IMG/VR virus record: IMGVR_UViG_3300047094_001413
Location: 1 to 43,340 of that record
DNA length: 43,340 bases
DNA from: a virus
Strand: one strand, 5' to 3'
The position numbers were made by a program, and so were the translations under genes. Each line of letters starts with the position of its first letter. Positions within the stretch are counted from its first letter, which is position 1. Under the pieces are notes generated by a model, which was not told the DNA's origin, searched no databases, and was given only the letters and a program-made list of their open reading frames with translations. Positions 1-9,249 of the stretch are shown here, in pieces.

Positions 1-3000
1 TTGAGAATTATAACAATCCAGTTAAATATCATTCACCTATCATAGGGTGGGCATATGATGGAAATCCAATTTATGGACCATACGGATATGCGGATAAAGA
101 GGGAGGTGCTGTTGTAAGATTAAATAGTGGGTATGAATTAAACTTACAAGCATATAGACCATCAACATCATCTTTCCCACCAGGATATTTTATACAAGAT
201 TATGAATTCACTAACAATGGAGATTTAGATATACACAATGGAAGATATTGTAAAACTCCAGAATTTCCAAATGGTGTTTATGCATATTTTGCTACTGTAA
301 ATTCCATAAAAAATGCTTCTGGACCATTTAACGGATTTTTAAAACCTGTTTTCCCATACATTATTGGGGACACTTTTAAATCAAAAATAATTGATTATAA
401 TTTTGATCAATATTCAAACTTGTCTTTTGTAGATTTAAATAATACTGGATGGATTAGATATACAACACCATTAGGGTTACTATTAAATAAAACAAGATAT
501 CAGGGATTTATTCAACCAGATACTTTTAGTAGGGGATTCACTGAGGTTAGTAGTGTCAGTTCTGGAGAATTAACAGAGTTACAAATTATTTCCCCTGGTG
601 ATAATTATTCAATACAGGATAATATATTCTTCAATAGTCAAGGCACAGGTGGTTCTGGTGCTTATGCTAGAATATCAGAAATTAAAGGTAGGGATGTAAG
701 TTCAATATCATATTCTTTCAGTAAATTAGTTGATGTTGAGTTTACTCCATTTGGATCTCTTGGTAAATTTGTTGGATTTGCAAGTACATCTCACTCTTTA
801 ATCAATGGAGATATTGTATCTGTACAGAATTTAAATATTCTTTCAACAAATTTTGCATCTTCTTATGTAGTAGGTATCTCAACAAATACACTAACACTAT
901 CAAATAATACTCCAAATGCTTCACAAACTGGAATTGTAACTTATTTAAATGTTTCTGGTAATTTAAATTTTCCCGTAGCATCAGTAAATGATGTTTACAA
1001 AATTGGACCAGAAAGAGTTAAGATTATTAATGTATATCCTCAAGATTCTAGAATAAAAGTATATAGATCTTTTGGTGGAAGTACTTCTATTGCACACACT
1101 GCAGGTGATAGTTTAATTGAATTAAGTAGAAAAATTACTTTCAATAGTGGATTCAGCACTTCTACAGAATATAAACTTAACTCAGAATATTATTTTGATC
1201 CTAGAGAAAGTGCAATAATCCCTTCAGAAAATTTAATCCTGTATTCAAACCCAATACCTCCGTCACTTGTTCCAACAGCTTGGGATTATTATTCTGTGGG
1301 AGTAGGAACTGGATCTGTAGAATATTTTAGTGATAATTCTCCAGATGGTTCAAATAATGCTGCAAAAGTGGCATTTGCTTCTACTACAGGTTCAAGTGAT
1401 GCATTTGGAATAAAATATGAATCAGTATCTTTGTCCTCTGGTAATAATACATTTTCAGTATTTTTAAGAGGTCATACTGGTGGAGAACAAGTCTATTTTA
1501 TTTTGGACGATGGTGGTTCATATTATTCTCAATTAGTAACTTTAACAACAAATTGGAGAAGATATAGTCTTACTGTATTGACTGGTGCTGGACTCCATAG
1601 AATAAGAATAGGAACATATGGTCCTCAAGGTCTTACTCTAAATTCATCTCCTACGTTTTATGTTTGGGGTGCTCAAGTTGAACTTGGGTCTTTAACTAGT
1701 TCATATTATTCAACTTCGGGTAGTCCATTATCAAGAGCATCTCAAAAATCTGGATTATTGTTTTTTAGTAACCCAGGAGTTACCCAGAAAAAAGGAATTA
1801 AAACAATTCCAAATACATTTTATTTACCAAATCATGGATTTAAAACTGGAGATAAAGTAAAATATAACGTTGGACATGGATATACAGGAGTTAGTGTATC
1901 TTATGGAACAACAACAACACCACTTTTAAATTCACAAACTTTGTATATTGCCTCATATGATTCTGACTTTATCGGGGTATCAACTCAGAGAATCGGAATT
2001 GGAAGCACTGGTGGATTTGTTGGAATAGGTTCAGATGTTTTAGAGATTTTTAAAATTGCTAATTATGGAACAGGTGAAGTACACAGTATTAAAACAGATC
2101 TACCTTTAACTATTCGTGGAGATGTTTATAAAAAGACTGCAACAGTTATAACTGAAAGAGAGCATGGATTAACAAATGGTGATATTGTTGATTTGAAAGT
2201 AATTTCTGGAGTTTCTACTAATTTTTATGTGACATATGATGACATTAACAGAAGAATGTTAATTAACCCAAGATCATTTATAGACACTGATATCAATTTA
2301 TCCAGAAATACTATAACAATACCAAATCATGGTTTAATAAATGGGCAAAAGGTAATTTATAATTCAGCAACTCCATCTGCAGGATTGGTTAATTCTAAAT
2401 TGTACTATATTGTTGTTTCTGACGATAATACTATTTTATTATCAAATTATTACTATGATATTATTTCATCTAATGATGCTATTGAAATTGTCGAAATAGG
2501 AACTCAAGCAGCAGGAACTATAGCACCAGTCAATCCAGAATTATTTGGGGTAAAAAATTCAACACTAGTATTTGATTTATCAGATCCAACTTTAGCATCA
2601 AATTCAGTCCCAGCATTTGAATTCAATTTTTATTTTGATGCTTTATTCCAAAAAGAATTCTATACTACAGATAGCAATAAAGGAGCATTTAATATTAGAA
2701 AAAGTGGAGTAATTGGTGAACCAGGTGCTAAATTAGAATTAGTCATAGATGATTTTGTCCCATCATCACTATATTACAATTTAACTCCTATTGATTATTC
2801 TGGAGCAACTGCATCAAAATTAGAGATTATTAGTGATAAATTTAATATTAAAAATGGAAATAAGTTATCACTAATTAACAGTAAATTTAACGAGATTACT
2901 CCAGTATCTGGTATTACAACAAATTCATTCACATATGCATTAGAACAAACGCCAGAAAGAATTAATTACAATAAAACAGAAGCAAAAATTAACTATACTA

Positions 3001-6000
3001 CAAAATCTTCCAGTGCTATAGGACCAGTAGCAAAAATAAATATTGATTCTGGTGGTAGAAATTACATCCGTTTACCAAACGTGGCTCAAGTTGTTAGTGG
3101 TTTAGGTACAGCAGCTTTATTCTTACCTAGAAGTAAAACAATTGGAAAAGTTAATAGCGTAGTTCTCACTGACATTGGATTTGATTATCCATCAGATAAA
3201 ACTTTAAGACCTTTAGCTAATTTTCCATACACATACAAAATTGAACCTCTATCAAAATTTAAACGTATACAAATAGTTAATCCTGGTATAAATTATTTTG
3301 TTGCCCCACAACTTGCAGTTGTTGATGGATTTACTGGGAGAGTAAATACAGAAGTTTCTCTTGAATATGATATTGGGGATACTGAAGTTAGAGTTGTACG
3401 TAATACTACTGGTTTATATAATGTTACACCAAAAATTATTCCAATTAATAACCCAAATGGTGTAAGAATTGATAATATTGTATTTGATCCTGGAACTTTA
3501 AATGTAACAGTATCATTTGCAGTTACATTCGCATCATCTCAAGATTATCCATTCATCGTTGGTGAAAAAATTATTGTTGAAAACACAAACGTTGACATTA
3601 ATTTTGGTGGTAGGGGATATAACTCTGCAGCGTATGATTATAGGTTATTTAGAATTACAGCAGCAGATCCAGATATTGGTGGAGATAATCCAACTTTAAC
3701 ATTTAATTTAACTGGATTTTTATCACCAGGAGAAGATCCTGGACTTTTCGATGGATTTGAATCTTTTGGTACAGCAACTCCAGAATCATATTTTCCAATT
3801 TTTGATATTGATCTAGAAAAAGATAGTTTTAGGGATGGTGAAATAATAGTAGCACAGGATGGAAATTTTGGTGTAGTTCAATCTTACGATAGGAGAAATG
3901 AATATCTAAAAATTAGATCTAAAAAAATATTTAAAGTTGATGATCTTATAATCGGTTCTTCTTCACAAAACAAAGGATTAATATCTTCTGTAGATGGAAT
4001 TAGAGCAAAATATTTGATAGATTCAAATAGTATAACCAAAAAAGGTTGGTTAAGAGAAACAGGAAAACTAAATCAATCATTCCAGAGATTGCATGATAAT
4101 GATTATTATCAATATTTTTCATACTCTGTTAGATCTCCAATAGAATATCAAGTTTGGAATCCTTTGGTAAGTAATTTAACTCATACTGCAGGATTTAAAA
4201 AGTTTAGTGAGTTGATCATTGACTCATACGATCCAACAGTAGGTGGAATTTCAACTGCTCAAAATTTAAATGCTTTAGTGGCAATTTCAGACTTAACTGA
4301 AATTGTTGATTTAAATTCCATTAAAGACTTTGATATTGCTAGAGAAAAGAGTATCCAAGTAAACGATACTTTAGTATCAAATGAAATTTTATTCAATCTT
4401 CCATTTTTGGCACAATACCAAGAATTTATAGGAAATCGAGTTCTGACTGTAGATGATTTTAGTGATCAGTTTAATGGAGTTCAAAGAGGATTTGAATTAA
4501 AGTCTGGAAACTATCCAATTTTTGAAGTTACTTTAAATGGTAGCGATCCTAATTTGATTTCCTTTACAGACGGCACACTGAATTTGACAAATCATTATTT
4601 TGTTAGTGGAGAAGAGATTGAATACATTCCACCAGATAATGATTTTACAAAAGCTATCAAAATTACACCAACTAATTTTGGACCTGGAATTGGAACTACA
4701 AGTTTTCTTCCTTCAAAATTTATTGTAATTAAACAAGATAATCAAAAAATAAGAGTTGCTGTTTCGGCAACGGATGCACTACTCTTTAACCCAATTGGAG
4801 TTGGAATTACTGGTGTTGGAATAGGAAGTACTCATACTTTTAGATCAATATCACCAAATAATAGGATGTTGGTTACTATCAATGGAACAATTCAATCTCC
4901 ACTTGTAGGAACAGCATACACAATAGCAACTACTTCTAGTGTTGGAATTGGAACAACTAATATTAATGTTGTTGGTGTAACCTCTATCTTTAGTGGAGAT
5001 TTAATTCAGATTGATAATGAAATCATGTTAGTTTCTGCTGTTAATTCAGTTACTAATGTATTAAATGTTAAAAGAGCATGGATGGGGACCACAGAAACCA
5101 CCCATACAACCAACACAGTAGTCACAAAATTTGTTGGTAATTATAATGTAGCACAGAATAAACTTCATTTTTCTGAACCTATGTGGGGAAATATCCCTGT
5201 TGGGTTTGGTACAACTGCAACTTCAGCAAATGATGTTGATTATACTGGTTTAACAACTAGTTCCAGATTTAGTGGTAGAGTATTTTTAAGATCGGCACTA
5301 ACTCAAGCGTTTACAACTAGTTTTATAAAAGCATATGATAATAATTATGTTTTTGATGATATTTCAAGTCAATTCAATGGAATTACAACAACATTTACTT
5401 TAAAATATCAAGGTAATGACATTGATAATATTACATCAGATAACACAATTATTTTAATAAATGATATTTTCCAAGGACCACAAAGACTGGGTAATGTTTT
5501 AACAAATATTCCTGGTGATTATAAACTAATCAGTGGTGGTGGACAGTTGCAAGTAGGTTTTGGTGGACCAATTGCAAATCCATCCATAACTAATGATATT
5601 AATGTAAATAATACTCCTAGAGGAGGAATTATAGTTAGTGTTGGATCTACAGAAGGATTTGGTTATCAACCATTAGTTGCTGCTGGAGGAACAGCATTAG
5701 TTTCATCAGCAGGAACAATAACCCAAATTTCCATAGGTAATTCTGGTTCTGGATATAGATCTGGTTTACAAACGGTAAAAGTTGGTATTCAAACTGCTAG
5801 TTATGGTTCTGCGAATATAACTTATATTGGTATTGCGTCGGTTTTAGATGGACATATTGTTGGCGTTGCAATAACTAATTCAAAAGTATTTTATGTCCCA
5901 AGACAGGTTACCAATATTGGTTATAGTTCCATTACTGGAGTTACTACAGTAACAACTTCAACTCCACATGGATTGCAATTAGGTGAAGAAATATCTATAG

Positions 6001-9000
6001 TTGGAGCAGCGTTTACCTGTGATTATTACCCACCAATTGGGGTTAGCACAGCAATATATGATAATCTAACTGGAATAATGACAGTTACTACTGTTGGATT
6101 AACAACTTTAAATGTTGTTAACTTTACATATGACAATACAACTGGTTTATCTACCGTTGTCACGTCACAGCCTCATAATTTAATAACTCAAACAGCAATT
6201 GGTAGAAGCTTTAGTCTTGCTGGATTAGCATTGACTTGTGTTGGTTATGGACAAACCTTTGCAGTTTATGATTTCATTTATGATAATACAACTGGTTTAT
6301 CTACAGTGTTCATTGTTGGAAATCATGGATTAAATCCAGGTGATAATTTTAAAATGAGAGAATTGGAATTTTCCTGCACAGGTCCTTCAGGAGTAACCAC
6401 AACAATATTCCCAGATGGAACTCAAGGTTATTTCTTCACAGTCAATACAGTAGGAACAACAACTTCATTTACTGTTAATGTTGGGGCATCTACCATACCA
6501 CACACCTATGTTTCTGGTGGTGTAGTTCAAGTTGGTATTAACACTGATATATTCCCTGGAGACCTAACAGTATCTCCATTGGGAAATACCTTTAAAGTTC
6601 TTTCAGCACCAGATTATTATACATTTACTTTTAATTCTGGAATATCTACAATTCCACATTCATATGTGAGTGGTGGAACTTTAACTCTTGGACACAAGTT
6701 AAAAGTTGGAACTGATATAATTTTAACAGGACTAGGATTTACAGGTTCTCTTGGAATAGTTACACACCCAAATATAAACACTACAGATTATTGTGGAACT
6801 CAAGTAACAAGAATTAATAATATAAGTCAATTTGAACTTAATGTTGGAGTTGGATCTACTCCACTAACATATGTTTCTGGAGGAACGGTTGAAGAGATTA
6901 TTATTGCTCCTAGACAAATTAATAATTCTCCAACTGGTCAAGATCCTGCAGCAAACGGAACAGGTGTGGTTAAAATTGTTGATGATTATACATTTATTAT
7001 TAATTCAGGAACATCCCCATACACTCATTTTTATAAAAAGTGTGGAAGTGTTACAAAACCCTTAGATGTAATATTTGACAATCCTTTAAACTATTACAAT
7101 ATACCATTAATTTACAAACAAGGTGTTGTTGGATTTGGAACAGGAGCAACAGTTGATTTGGTCCCAAGTCAAGATAGTACAATTTTAAATTTTGAGATCA
7201 ATAACTTTGGATATGGGTATGGTTCTGGAGAGATATTAACAGTTGCTATTGGAGGAACAACTGGAATTCCAACTACAGGAATTTCGACGTTTAAAAACTT
7301 TGAACTTACAATTGATAGAACATATCAAAGTAAATTCTCTGGATGGAATGTTGGTGAGTTTATTGTTCTTGATGATATTTCAGTTTATTTTAATGGAAGA
7401 AGAAGATTATTCCCATTAACTATAAATGGTGAAAGTATATCTTTCTTTGCTAAAGCAAATTCTGGAATTAATTTACAATCCAATTTACTTGTTTTTATAA
7501 ACGATACCTTACAAACACCAGGAGAAGGATACCAATTTAATGGAGGAAGTACTTTAAGATTTACTGAAGCACCTAAGGGTGCAGTCGCTGGGTTTAGTAC
7601 TATTGGCGATAAAGCTAAAGTTTTAATGTACACTGGAACTCAATCAATTGACGTTAAAACAGTTGATGTGTTGCCAAGTGTTAAAGTTGGTGATGATGTT
7701 CAATTGTACAGTGATACTGATGATACCTTTACAGAGGAACAAAGATTGGTAATGGATGTAGTATCAGCAGATAAAATTATTACCAATAACTATGGTGGTC
7801 AAGGTGTAACTCTTAATGAATTATTCTCTAGACCAATCAGCTGGTTTAAACAAACTGTTGATAAGATTATTGACAATGAATTTGTTGGTAAAGACCGCAT
7901 TTATTATGAACCAATAATTAATCCAAGTACAAATATAATTGAATCTGTTGGAATTGGATCAACATATGTCTTTGTCTATAATATTAGACCACTATTTGAT
8001 GATTCTTTTGAGGGTATTCCTCTTCAAGAAAGATCAATTATAGAAATAATTAATCAAGAAAATCTTGATACTGCAACTGCAACTGCAACAATCGGCGCTG
8101 GTGGTTCAATTAGTAATATTACAATAACAAATCCTGGATATGGATATACTATTGCTCCAGAGATAACAGTACAGAGACCATATGGGTTTGGAACCCAGGC
8201 AACTGCATCTGCAACTATTGGTGCTGGGGGGTCAATAACTTCAATAACTGTAGGAACAGGTGGAACGAATTATTATTATGGTCCTTTAGGTTCATTGTCA
8301 ATATCACAGCAAGGTAGTGGATTCCCACCATTGCAAGTTGGACAAAACACTTTCTATAATGCAAAATTAAAGTCTCAAAGTGGTATTGGTAGAGGAGCAA
8401 CTGCAGATATCCAGATTAGCGTATTAAACTTTAATATTGCCTCAATATCAATTACTAATGGTGGTGCAAATTATGCTGTAGGAGATATTTTATATGTTGA
8501 TACGTTTGACAATGTTGGATTGGCAACTACTTCTAGAAAGTGGGCATTAAGATCACCAATGAAATTTAGCGTATCTTCAATTTTACCACCCCCAGTTTTA
8601 ATTGCACCACCAAAAAGATCAGTTGAAGAAGTAATTAGAGTTGATTATGAGGGTGATTATGGAATTATTGTTGGAGTTGGAACAACATCATGCTCAGGAG
8701 TTACTACATGTTTAGGATTAGAACTTGATTTATTCATTCCTCTAGATTCTAGAATTAGAAAGAGTTTAAATATATCAAAGACTGGAATTACTACTGGATA
8801 TCTATTCAACGTCGTTGATTCTGGTTTTGGAACAGCACCACAAACATCTTTAAGAAGTGATGGGTCTATTCTAGGAATTTCTACTCAGTTTGTTAATATG
8901 ACTTTTGAGTGTACACATTGGTACACAAAACAAGCAGTTATACCACCTGGTATTAGTGGTTTAGCTTCAACTGTTGGAATTGCAACTACTGTAACAACTG

Positions 9001-9215
9001 TTGTTGTTAAACTATTAAACAATCCTCCAAGTAATATAGTTGGGTTTGGAACAACAGCATTTTATGGTAAATATACTTGGGGTAAAATAAATATGCCAGT
9101 AAGAGTAAGTCCCGCTGAATTCTTAGCTCAGCATGGTACAAAGCAATCTGGTATAGGCACTAATCCAGTTATACGAAGAAAAAATTCTTTAAAATATTTG
9201 GGTTACCTTGGTTAA
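1..9215 (+). CDS. Giant YHYH-domain virion protein in the baseplate gp7 position (5' end outside window)
   Basis: The frame is open from base 3 to the TAA at 9213-9215, at least 3070 residues, with the start upstream of the window. The visible N-terminus (nt 27-345) is a YHYH-type domain: SPIIGWAYDGNPIYGPYGY, then a conserved C-TPEFPNGVYAYFAT stretch. Nt 1230-1739 look like a carbohydrate-binding or jelly-roll insert, with NLILYSN at the start and YVWGAQVELGS then SSYYSTSGSPLSRA at the end. The rest is a chain of beta-rich modules: NHG-G-KV repeats (nt 1800-2350), FNG-F-L modules (about 4450, 5355, 7370), PHGL/YVSGG repeats (5935-7065) and GY-P repeats. It lies directly before gp8, where T4 has gp7 (1032 aa), so a baseplate-wedge or host-contact role is inferred. 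I see no clear sequence match to T4 gp7. The virion role is fairly secure; the gp7 equivalence is by position only. Confidence 0.7.
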   Translation, partial: ENYNNPVKYHSPIIGWAYDGNPIYGPYGYADKEGGAVVRLNSGYELNLQAYRPSTSSFPPGYFIQDYEFTNNGDLDIHNGRYCKTPEFPNGVYAYFATVNSIKNASGPFNGFLKPVFPYIIGDTFKSKIIDYNFDQYSNLSFVDLNNTGWIRYTTPLGLLLNKTRYQGFIQPDTFSRGFTEVSSVSSGELTELQIISPGDNYSIQDNIFFNSQGTGGSGAYARISEIKGRDVSSISYSFSKLVDVEFTPFGSLGKFVGFASTSHSLINGDIVSVQNLNILSTNFASSYVVGISTNTLTLSNNTPNASQTGIVTYLNVSGNLNFPVASVNDVYKIGPERVKIINVYPQDSRIKVYRSFGGSTSIAHTAGDSLIELSRKITFNSGFSTSTEYKLNSEYYFDPRESAIIPSENLILYSNPIPPSLVPTAWDYYSVGVGTGSVEYFSDNSPDGSNNAAKVAFASTTGSSDAFGIKYESVSLSSGNNTFSVFLRGHTGGEQVYFILDDGGSYYSQLVTLTTNWRRYSLTVLTGAGLHRIRIGTYGPQGLTLNSSPTFYVWGAQVELGSLTSSYYSTSGSPLSRASQKSGLLFFSNPGVTQKKGIKTIPNTFYLPNHGFKTGDKVKYNVGHGYTGVSVSYGTTTTPLLNSQTLYIASYDSDFIGVSTQRIGIGSTGGFVGIGSDVLEIFKIANYGTGEVHSIKTDLPLTIRGDVYKKTATVITEREHGLTNGDIVDLKVISGVSTNFYVTYDDINRRMLINPRSFIDTDINLSRNTITIPNHGLINGQKVIYNSATPSAGLVNSKLYYIVVSDDNTILLSNYYYDIISSNDAIEIVEIGTQAAGTIAPVNPELFGVKNSTLVFDLSDPTLASNSVPAFEFNFYFDALFQKEFYTTDSNKGAFNIRKSGVIGEPGAKLELVIDDFVPSSLYYNLTPIDYSGATASKLEIISDKFNIKNGNKLSLINSKFNEITPVSGITTNSFTYALEQTPERINYNKTEAKINYTTKSSSAIGPVAKINIDSGGRNYIRLPNVAQVVSGLGTAALFLPRSKTIGKVNSVVLTDIGFDYPSDKTLRPLANFPYTYKIEPLSKFKRIQIVNPGINYFVAPQLAVVDGFTGRVNTEVSLEYDIGDTEVRVVRNTTGLYNVTPKIIPINNPNGVRIDNIVFDPGTLNVTVSFAVTFASSQDYPFIVGEKIIVENTNVDINFGGRGYNSAAYDYRLFRITAADPDIGGDNPTLTFNLTGFLSPGEDPGLFDGFESFGTATPESYFPIFDIDLEKDSFRDGEIIVAQDGNFGVVQSYDRRNEYLKIRSKKIFKVDDLIIGSSSQNKGLISSVDGIRAKYLIDSNSITKKGWLRETGKLNQSFQRLHDNDYYQYFSYSVRSPIEYQVWNPLVSNLTHTAGFKKFSELIIDSYDPTVGGISTAQNLNALVAISDLTEIVDLNSIKDFDIAREKSIQVNDTLVSNEILFNLPFLAQYQEFIGNRVLTVDDFSDQFNGVQRGFELKSGNYPIFEVTLNGSDPNLISFTDGTLNLTNHYFVSGEEIEYIPPDNDFTKAIKITPTNFGPGIGTTSFLPSKFIVIKQDNQKIRVAVSATDALLFNPIGVGITGVGIGSTHTFRSISPNNRMLVTINGTIQSPLVGTAYTIATTSSVGIGTTNINVVGVTSIFSGDLIQIDNEIMLVSAVNSVTNVLNVKRAWMGTTETTHTTNTVVTKFVGNYNVAQNKLHFSEPMWGNIPVGFGTTATSANDVDYTGLTTSSRFSGRVFLRSALTQAFTTSFIKAYDNNYVFDDISSQFNGITTTFTLKYQGNDIDNITSDNTIILINDIFQGPQRLGNVLTNIPGDYKLISGGGQLQVGFGGPIANPSITNDINVNNTPRGGIIVSVGSTEGFGYQPLVAAGGTALVSSAGTITQISIGNSGSGYRSGLQTVKVGIQTASYGSANITYIGIASVLDGHIVGVAITNSKVFYVPRQVTNIGYSSITGVTTVTTSTPHGLQLGEEISIVGAAFTCDYYPPIGVSTAIYDNLTGIMTVTTVGLTTLNVVNFTYDNTTGLSTVVTSQPHNLITQTAIGRSFSLAGLALTCVGYGQTFAVYDFIYDNTTGLSTVFIVGNHGLNPGDNFKMRELEFSCTGPSGVTTTIFPDGTQGYFFTVNTVGTTTSFTVNVGASTIPHTYVSGGVVQVGINTDIFPGDLTVSPLGNTFKVLSAPDYYTFTFNSGISTIPHSYVSGGTLTLGHKLKVGTDIILTGLGFTGSLGIVTHPNINTTDYCGTQVTRINNISQFELNVGVGSTPLTYVSGGTVEEIIIAPRQINNSPTGQDPAANGTGVVKIVDDYTFIINSGTSPYTHFYKKCGSVTKPLDVIFDNPLNYYNIPLIYKQGVVGFGTGATVDLVPSQDSTILNFEINNFGYGYGSGEILTVAIGGTTGIPTTGISTFKNFELTIDRTYQSKFSGWNVGEFIVLDDISVYFNGRRRLFPLTINGESISFFAKANSGINLQSNLLVFINDTLQTPGEGYQFNGGSTLRFTEAPKGAVAGFSTIGDKAKVLMYTGTQSIDVKTVDVLPSVKVGDDVQLYSDTDDTFTEEQRLVMDVVSADKIITNNYGGQGVTLNELFSRPISWFKQTVDKIIDNEFVGKDRIYYEPIINPSTNIIESVGIGSTYVFVYNIRPLFDDSFEGIPLQERSIIEIINQENLDTATATATIGAGGSISNITITNPGYGYTIAPEITVQRPYGFGTQATASATIGAGGSITSITVGTGGTNYYYGPLGSLSISQQGSGFPPLQVGQNTFYNAKLKSQSGIGRGATADIQISVLNFNIASISITNGGANYAVGDILYVDTFDNVGLATTSRKWALRSPMKFSVSSILPPPVLIAPPKRSVEEVIRVDYEGDYGIIVGVGTTSCSGVTTCLGLELDLFIPLDSRIRKSLNISKTGITTGYLFNVVDSGFGTAPQTSLRSDGSILGISTQFVNMTFECTHWYTKQAVIPPGISGLASTVGIATTVTTVVVKLLNNPPSNIVGFGTTAFYGKYTWGKINMPVRVSPAEFLAQHGTKQSGIGTNPVIRRKNSLKYLGYLG
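1230..1739 (+). other. Carbohydrate-binding-like (jelly-roll) insert in the giant tail protein
   Basis: About 170 residues fit a module often found in phage tail proteins. It opens with NLILYSN, followed by an aromatic TAWDYYSV segment, an FSVFLRGHTGG strand, a WRRYSLTVLTGAG strand and the closing YVWGAQVELGS then YYSTSGSPLSRA. The close resembles the 'WGAQLE-GS-T-YIPT-G---TRA' ending typical of such domains. It sits between less ordered Gly/Ser repeats, as an inserted domain would. The sugar ligand is unknown; binding to host surface glycan is inference. Confidence 0.6.
5935..7065 (+). repeat. Tandem PHGL / HxYVSGG coding repeats
   Basis: Imperfect repeats within the giant tail gene. One unit has the pattern (Y/F)DN-TG-(S/M)TV, then PHGL or NHGL, then a G--F-L-G--FTC segment. 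A second unit ends in VG-ST-PHTYVSGG, with copies near nt 6470-6532, 6626-6690 and 6833-6895 and a degenerate copy near 6995-7060. Cysteines recur at the same place in several units (FTC, LTC, FSC). Beta-structured fibre or baseplate modules are likely; the function is not known to me. Confidence 0.6.
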
Positions 9216-9221
9216 TAAATA
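9214..9221 (+). promoter_or_regulatory. Candidate T4-type late promoter box before gp8
   Basis: AATAAATA differs from the T4 late box TATAAATA only at the first base. It overlaps the TAA stop of the upstream giant gene and ends 28 bases before the gp8 ATG. The same box at the same distance precedes gp20. In such AT-rich DNA single hits can be chance; repeated placement before genes is the support. Confidence 0.5.
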
Positions 9222-9249
9222 TAAGATATAGAAGGTTTAAATTACTAAA

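Noticed and set aside
9086-9093. AATAAATA inside the end of the giant gene as a promoter
   Set aside because: It lies within coding sequence 157 bases before gp8, while a better placed copy is at 9214; it shows that chance hits occur.
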